A DNA stretch of 64,000 nt from Roseovarius sp. (lineage in GTDB: Bacteria; Pseudomonadota; Alphaproteobacteria; Rhodobacterales; Rhodobacteraceae), in the NCBI RefSeq assembly GCF_030373445.1, contig NZ_JAUCYU010000011.1, positions 62,001 to 126,000 on the forward strand, in the 5' to 3' direction. How positions within the stretch are numbered: position 1 is the first letter of the stretch; each line of letters begins with the position of its first letter. Positions 60,700 through 64,000 of the stretch are shown here, one piece after another. A program made the position numbers and the translations under genes. A model generated the notes under the pieces. That model was not told where the DNA came from and did not search any database. It saw only the letters and a list, made by a program, of their open reading frames with translations.

Positions 60700-62331
60700 A
60701 TGCATGATGCCATAATCGTTGGTGCCGGACATAACGGCCTGGTCTGTGCCACCTACCTCGCCAAGGCGGGGCTGAAGGTGCTGGTGCTCGAACGCCGCGA
60801 GATCCTCGGCGGCGCCTGCGTCACGGAAGAGCTCTGGCCCGGCTACAAGGTCTCGACCGGCGCCTACAACATGTCGCTGCTCCAGCCCAGGATCATGGCC
60901 GACCTTGACCTGCTCTCGCACGGGCTCGAAGTGATCGAACTGACACCCACCTTCGCCCCCTTCGAGGATGGCCGCTCCATCGTCTTCTGGGGCGATACCG
61001 ACCGGCTCTGCGCCGAGCTCGCCACCCTCTCCGAGAAGGACGCGCGCGCATACCCGGAATACCTCGAGGAAATTCGCAGGGTCGCCGAGCCGGTCAAATC
61101 CCTGCTCTGGGAAACCCCCGTCGACCCGACAGACCTCAGCCTGTCCGGCCTCCGCCGCACGGCGGGCTTCCTGCTCCGCTACCGCCGCCACCTGGCCGAT
61201 CTCTACGGGCTCTACGACATCCTCACGATGAGCGCCTACGACTACCTGTCGAAATGGTTCGAAAGCGACGAGGTGATCGCGGCGCTGGGCTATTACGTGG
61301 CCGGCAGCGGCACCAACCGCACCATGACCATGCCGGGCACGGCCTTCACCCTCCTGCGCCCGGCGCTGCGCGACCATTCCACGCCCGTCGGCCCCGGCGG
61401 CCACGTGCGCGGCGGCATGGGCGGCATCACCACGGCCATGGCCCGCGCCGCCACCGAAGCCGGCGTCGAGATCCGCGCCGCCTGCGAGGTGACAGGGATC
61501 ACCCGCAACGGCAACCGCGCCTCCGGCGTCACCCTCGCCAGCGGCGAGACGGTAAAGGGCAGGGCGGTCGTCTCCAACCTCGACGCCAAGTCCACGGCGC
61601 TGGGCCTTCTCCCCGCCGATGCCCTGCCCGAAGACTATGCCGCCGACATCCGCAACATCCGCACCAGGTCCTCGATCTTCAAGATCCACCTCGCCGTCAG
61701 CGACCTGCCGCGGTTCAAGGCATTCTCCGCCTCCGAGCGCGGCTTTGCCTACCCTTCGATGATCCGCCTCGGCTCCTCCGTCGACTACCTGGAACGGGCC
61801 TATGACGACCACAAGTCCGGCCGCCCCTCCGACGATCCGTTCCTCACCATCTCCATCCCCAGCGTCATCGACCCCGGCGTCGCCCCCGAGGGCGCACATC
61901 TCGTCCAGATCATGGGCGGCCACGCCCCCTGCACGACCGACACCATGTCACTGGAAGAGATGCGCGAGGACATCCTCGACAAGTCGCTCCGCACCATCGC
62001 CCGCTACGCTCCGGGCTTCGGCCGCGACGCCATCCTGCACCACGAGGTGCTCACCCCGCGCGACCTCGAAACCCGCTTCGGGCTGCCCGATGGCCACGTG
62101 CACCACGGCGACCTGACCGCCGACCAGGTCTTCTTCCGCAGGCCGTCCCCCCATTTCGCCGACTACCGCACACCCGTTCCCGGCCTCTACCTCTGCGGCT
62201 CCGCCGTGCATCCCGGCGGCGGCGTCACCGGCGTGCCCGGCCACAATGCCGCCCGTGAAATATTGCGGGATTTCAAGAAGTTCGGCGCCGTTTTCAAACG
62301 CCTCGACCGCAGAACCGGAGGCTTGTCCTGA
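60700..62331 (+). CDS. phytoene-desaturase/carotenoid-isomerase-like NAD(P)/FAD oxidoreductase
   Basis: A 543-aa flavoprotein. The dinucleotide motif AIIVGAGHNGL (about 4-14), the family loop GGACVTEELWPGYKVSTGAY (about 37-56) and the C-terminal segment LYLCGSAVHPGGGVTGVPGHNAAREI are those of the phytoene-desaturase-like family, also found in pyranose and N-methyl amine oxidoreductases. It is not next to carotenoid genes, so a carotenoid role is unlikely. It follows the ALDH by 71 bases. The partner amidohydrolase is just two bases downstream. Confidence 0.88.
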   Translation: MHDAIIVGAGHNGLVCATYLAKAGLKVLVLERREILGGACVTEELWPGYKVSTGAYNMSLLQPRIMADLDLLSHGLEVIELTPTFAPFEDGRSIVFWGDTDRLCAELATLSEKDARAYPEYLEEIRRVAEPVKSLLWETPVDPTDLSLSGLRRTAGFLLRYRRHLADLYGLYDILTMSAYDYLSKWFESDEVIAALGYYVAGSGTNRTMTMPGTAFTLLRPALRDHSTPVGPGGHVRGGMGGITTAMARAATEAGVEIRAACEVTGITRNGNRASGVTLASGETVKGRAVVSNLDAKSTALGLLPADALPEDYAADIRNIRTRSSIFKIHLAVSDLPRFKAFSASERGFAYPSMIRLGSSVDYLERAYDDHKSGRPSDDPFLTISIPSVIDPGVAPEGAHLVQIMGGHAPCTTDTMSLEEMREDILDKSLRTIARYAPGFGRDAILHHEVLTPRDLETRFGLPDGHVHHGDLTADQVFFRRPSPHFADYRTPVPGLYLCGSAVHPGGGVTGVPGHNAAREILRDFKKFGAVFKRLDRRTGGLS

Positions 62332-62333
62332 CC

Positions 62334-63194
62334 ATGGCCCGCCGGCTGATAGACTATTCCAGCAAGCCGCCGCTGCCCGAGCTCACCATCCGGCACGGCC
62401 ACCTGTCGAACTACGAACGCGTCTACTCCAACGCCGCCGACGGCGGCGAGGCGCCCGACCTCGCCCGCTACCTCCAGACCTACGAGGACATCGGCGCATC
62501 TAAGGTCGTGGTCAAGGCACGCGACCTCGAAACCACCTTCGGCACGGTCATCAGCAATGACGACGTCGCCGCCTTCTGCCGCGACTCCGGCGACCGCTTC
62601 ATCGGCTTCGCCGGCGTCGACCCCCACAAGGGCATGGCCGCCATCCGCGAACTCGAACGCGCCGTCAGGGAGCTCGGCCTCCGCGGCCTGAACATCCAGT
62701 GTTTCGAACACAAGCTCGCGATCAACGACAAGCTGCTCTACCCCCTCTACGCCAAGTGCATCGAGCTCGACATCCCGGTGAACATCCACTGCGGCATCAA
62801 CTTCTCGACCCAAAGCAACATGGCCTATGGCCAGCCCATGCTGCTGGACGAGGTGATGGTCCATTTCCCCGACCTGCGCGTCTGCGCCTCGCCCCCGGGC
62901 TGGCCCTGGATCACCGAGCTGCTGGGCGTCGCGTGGAAGCACAAGAACGTCCATATCGGCATCGTCTACATGCGCCCCAGGGTGCTGGGCATCCCCGACT
63001 CGGGCTATGGCCCCCTGCTTCAATACGGCAGGACCCTCCTGAAGGACCGGATCATTTTCGGCTCCGGCTACCCGAGCCTCTCCATCGAACGCGCCATCGC
63101 GGAGATCGAGCAGCTCGACCTCGGAGAGGACCTCACCAACGCCTGGCTGCACGACAACTGCGCCCGGTTCCTGCGCCTCGACTCCGCCCCCTAA
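62334..63194 (+). CDS. amidohydrolase-fold protein with altered metal site
   Basis: A 286-aa amidohydrolase-2-like TIM barrel. The first metal pair HGH (H21 and H23) is present, as is VNIHCGINF. Two expected ligands look lost: the segment usually carrying a His (as in SHGGWPW) reads CASPPGWPW, and the usual FGSDYP reads FGSGYP. This may have abolished or changed metal use. The family includes decarboxylases and lactonases. It starts two bases after the flavoprotein. A different metal mode, or a non-catalytic role, is possible. Confidence 0.82.
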   Translation: MARRLIDYSSKPPLPELTIRHGHLSNYERVYSNAADGGEAPDLARYLQTYEDIGASKVVVKARDLETTFGTVISNDDVAAFCRDSGDRFIGFAGVDPHKGMAAIRELERAVRELGLRGLNIQCFEHKLAINDKLLYPLYAKCIELDIPVNIHCGINFSTQSNMAYGQPMLLDEVMVHFPDLRVCASPPGWPWITELLGVAWKHKNVHIGIVYMRPRVLGIPDSGYGPLLQYGRTLLKDRIIFGSGYPSLSIERAIAEIEQLDLGEDLTNAWLHDNCARFLRLDSAP

Positions 63195-63506
63195 GACCCC
63201 GGCGAAAGGACAGGCCAGGGCTCCCTGCCGAAGGCCGGGCACGTCCGCCTTGCCCCGGCCATAACCCCATCACCAATCCGTGACCGCTCTCTGCGCCCGC
63301 CCATCGCGGCCGGGCCGGGCCCGTTGCCGGCGACCCCCGCGACCGCGGGCGGAAAACCCATGTTTTCACGGCCTCCGCACGCCCAACCTATAATTATCGG
63401 TGCAGAACAACGCACTCAAATCCTATAACCGGAATGACCCTGCCCGTTGTTATGGTGCTCGAACAAGCGCACGAAAATGCGCGGAGACCCAAACAGGAGA
63501 GGTTAA
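63195..63506. other. intergenic region before the third betaine-type binding protein
   Basis: A 312-base gap. A GC-rich hairpin GGCCGGG/CCCCGGCC (about 63232-63260) with one bulge may end the upstream transcript, although no T-run follows. TATAAT occurs at 63389-63394, but the base run 17 upstream (TCACGG) is not a convincing -35. CAGGAGAGG at about 63494-63502 is the ribosome binding site for the next gene. No coding frame of quality was seen. Confidence 0.55.
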
Positions 63507-64000
63507 ATGAAACAGAGTTTCAAACTGGCCGCGGCGATGACGGCCTTCGTGTCTGCGGGGCCCGCGCTGGCTGCGGATTGCGGCACCAGCGACGGCATTT
63601 CCATCGTCGAACTGAACTGGCCCTCGGGCGCGTTCCTGGCGCAGATGCACAAGATCATCCTTTCGGAAGGCTATGGCTGCGACGTCTCGCTCGTCCCCGG
63701 CGACACCGCCTCCAGCACCGCAAGCATGTCCGCCCGCGGCGAACCCAATATCAACCCCGAGCTCTGGGTCGATAACGTGCGCGATTTCTGGGACAAGGTC
63801 ACCGAATCCGGCACCGTCTACGAGGCCGGCAAGCCCTTCGCACAGGGCGGCCGCGAAGGCTTCTACATCCCCACCTACGTGGCCGAAGCCAACCCCGAGC
63901 TCAAATCCTTCGAAGACCTCGCCGAGTATGCCGAGCTGTTCAGCGACCCCTCCGACCCCTCGAAGGGCGTGATCTATAACTGCCAGCCGGGCTGGTCCTG
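63507..64000 (+). CDS. betaine-type substrate-binding protein, third system (runs off window)
   Basis: The first 164 residues of a secreted OpuAC-type binding protein. A signal peptide (FKLAAAMTAFVSAGPALAA) is followed by ISIVELNWPSGAFLAQMHKI, SARGEPNINPELWVDNV and QGGREGFYIPTYVAEANP, with aromatic residues suited to a methylated-amine cage. The frame continues past 64000. It follows the altered amidohydrolase by 312 bases and lies on the same strand. It is different in sequence from the 11420 and 22191 proteins, so this is a third system. Confidence 0.9.
   Translation, partial: MKQSFKLAAAMTAFVSAGPALAADCGTSDGISIVELNWPSGAFLAQMHKIILSEGYGCDVSLVPGDTASSTASMSARGEPNINPELWVDNVRDFWDKVTESGTVYEAGKPFAQGGREGFYIPTYVAEANPELKSFEDLAEYAELFSDPSDPSKGVIYNCQPGWS

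Noticed and set aside
1..64000. rRNA, tRNA, CRISPR arrays, insertion sequences, phage genes or toxin-antitoxin pairs
   Set aside because: None was recognised on either strand by inspection; a covariance-model and profile search would be needed to exclude short RNAs.

Overview
The window is high-GC, densely packed bacterial DNA. Gene content and style point to an alphaproteobacterium of the Rhodobacteraceae/Roseobacter group: many glycine-betaine-type ABC transporters, dimethylglycine-dehydrogenase-like flavoproteins, DUF1989 and GcvT-domain enzymes, a RibB protein with a degenerate RibA half, and TTAACCAT (CtrA-type) motifs. This assignment is inferred from content, not from a marker gene. 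No rRNA, tRNA, CRISPR array, insertion sequence or phage gene was seen. The window is almost entirely uptake and catabolism modules, each with its own regulator.

Layout. (1) 1-778, minus: start of a type IB DNA topoisomerase behind a 61-aa protein, with two TTAACCAT repeats upstream. (2) 1430-15071: a kinase-like phosphotransferase, a DMGDH-like flavoprotein, a HisN-like phosphatase and a glutamine-synthetase-family ligase (plus strand); a DeoR regulator and a betaine-type ABC transporter (minus); and a DUF1989-GcvT fusion enzyme (plus). Direct repeats of a CAACA half-site at exact 10-bp spacing lie upstream of the kinase, the DeoR gene and the transporter/fusion-gene gap, so these units look like one DeoR regulon for an N-methylated amine or amino-alcohol. 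(3) 15811-27625: a two-component flavin monooxygenase (luciferase-like enzyme plus flavin reductase), amidohydrolase, EthD-like protein, aldehyde dehydrogenase, tandem Lrp-type regulator, a second betaine-type ABC transporter and a RibB-type flavin biosynthesis gene. This resembles an oxidative pathway for a betaine-like, perhaps heterocyclic, substrate. (4) 27806-32904: a small polysaccharide locus with a secreted protein, HlyD-like protein, BcsA-like synthase and a Cache-HAMP receptor that has no output domain.

(5) 33224-47303: a KSTD/fumarate-reductase-type flavoprotein, an SRPBCC-like protein, a TetR regulator divergent from an acyl-CoA ligase and enoyl-CoA hydratase, a Pot-type ABC transporter, an NtaA/DszA-type monooxygenase, a CaiB-type CoA transferase, a flavin reductase and a RutE-like reductase. 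(6) 47583-51840: a four-gene reductase operon (aldo/keto reductase, atypical SDR, VOC protein, PRISE-type reductase) divergent from a LysR regulator. (7) 52065-58889: an IclR regulator with palindromic sites between it and a complete Liv-type ABC transporter, followed by an alpha/beta hydrolase and an NTF2/SnoaL-like protein, closed by a strong terminator. (8) 59141-64000: an aldehyde dehydrogenase, a phytoene-desaturase-like flavoprotein, an amidohydrolase-fold protein lacking expected metal ligands, and the start of a third betaine-type binding protein cut by the window edge.

The most novel material is the DeoR regulon with its helical-phase operators, the betaine/flavin-monooxygenase/RibB module, and the TetR-controlled CoA plus monooxygenase cluster. 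The substrates of all three are not known from sequence.
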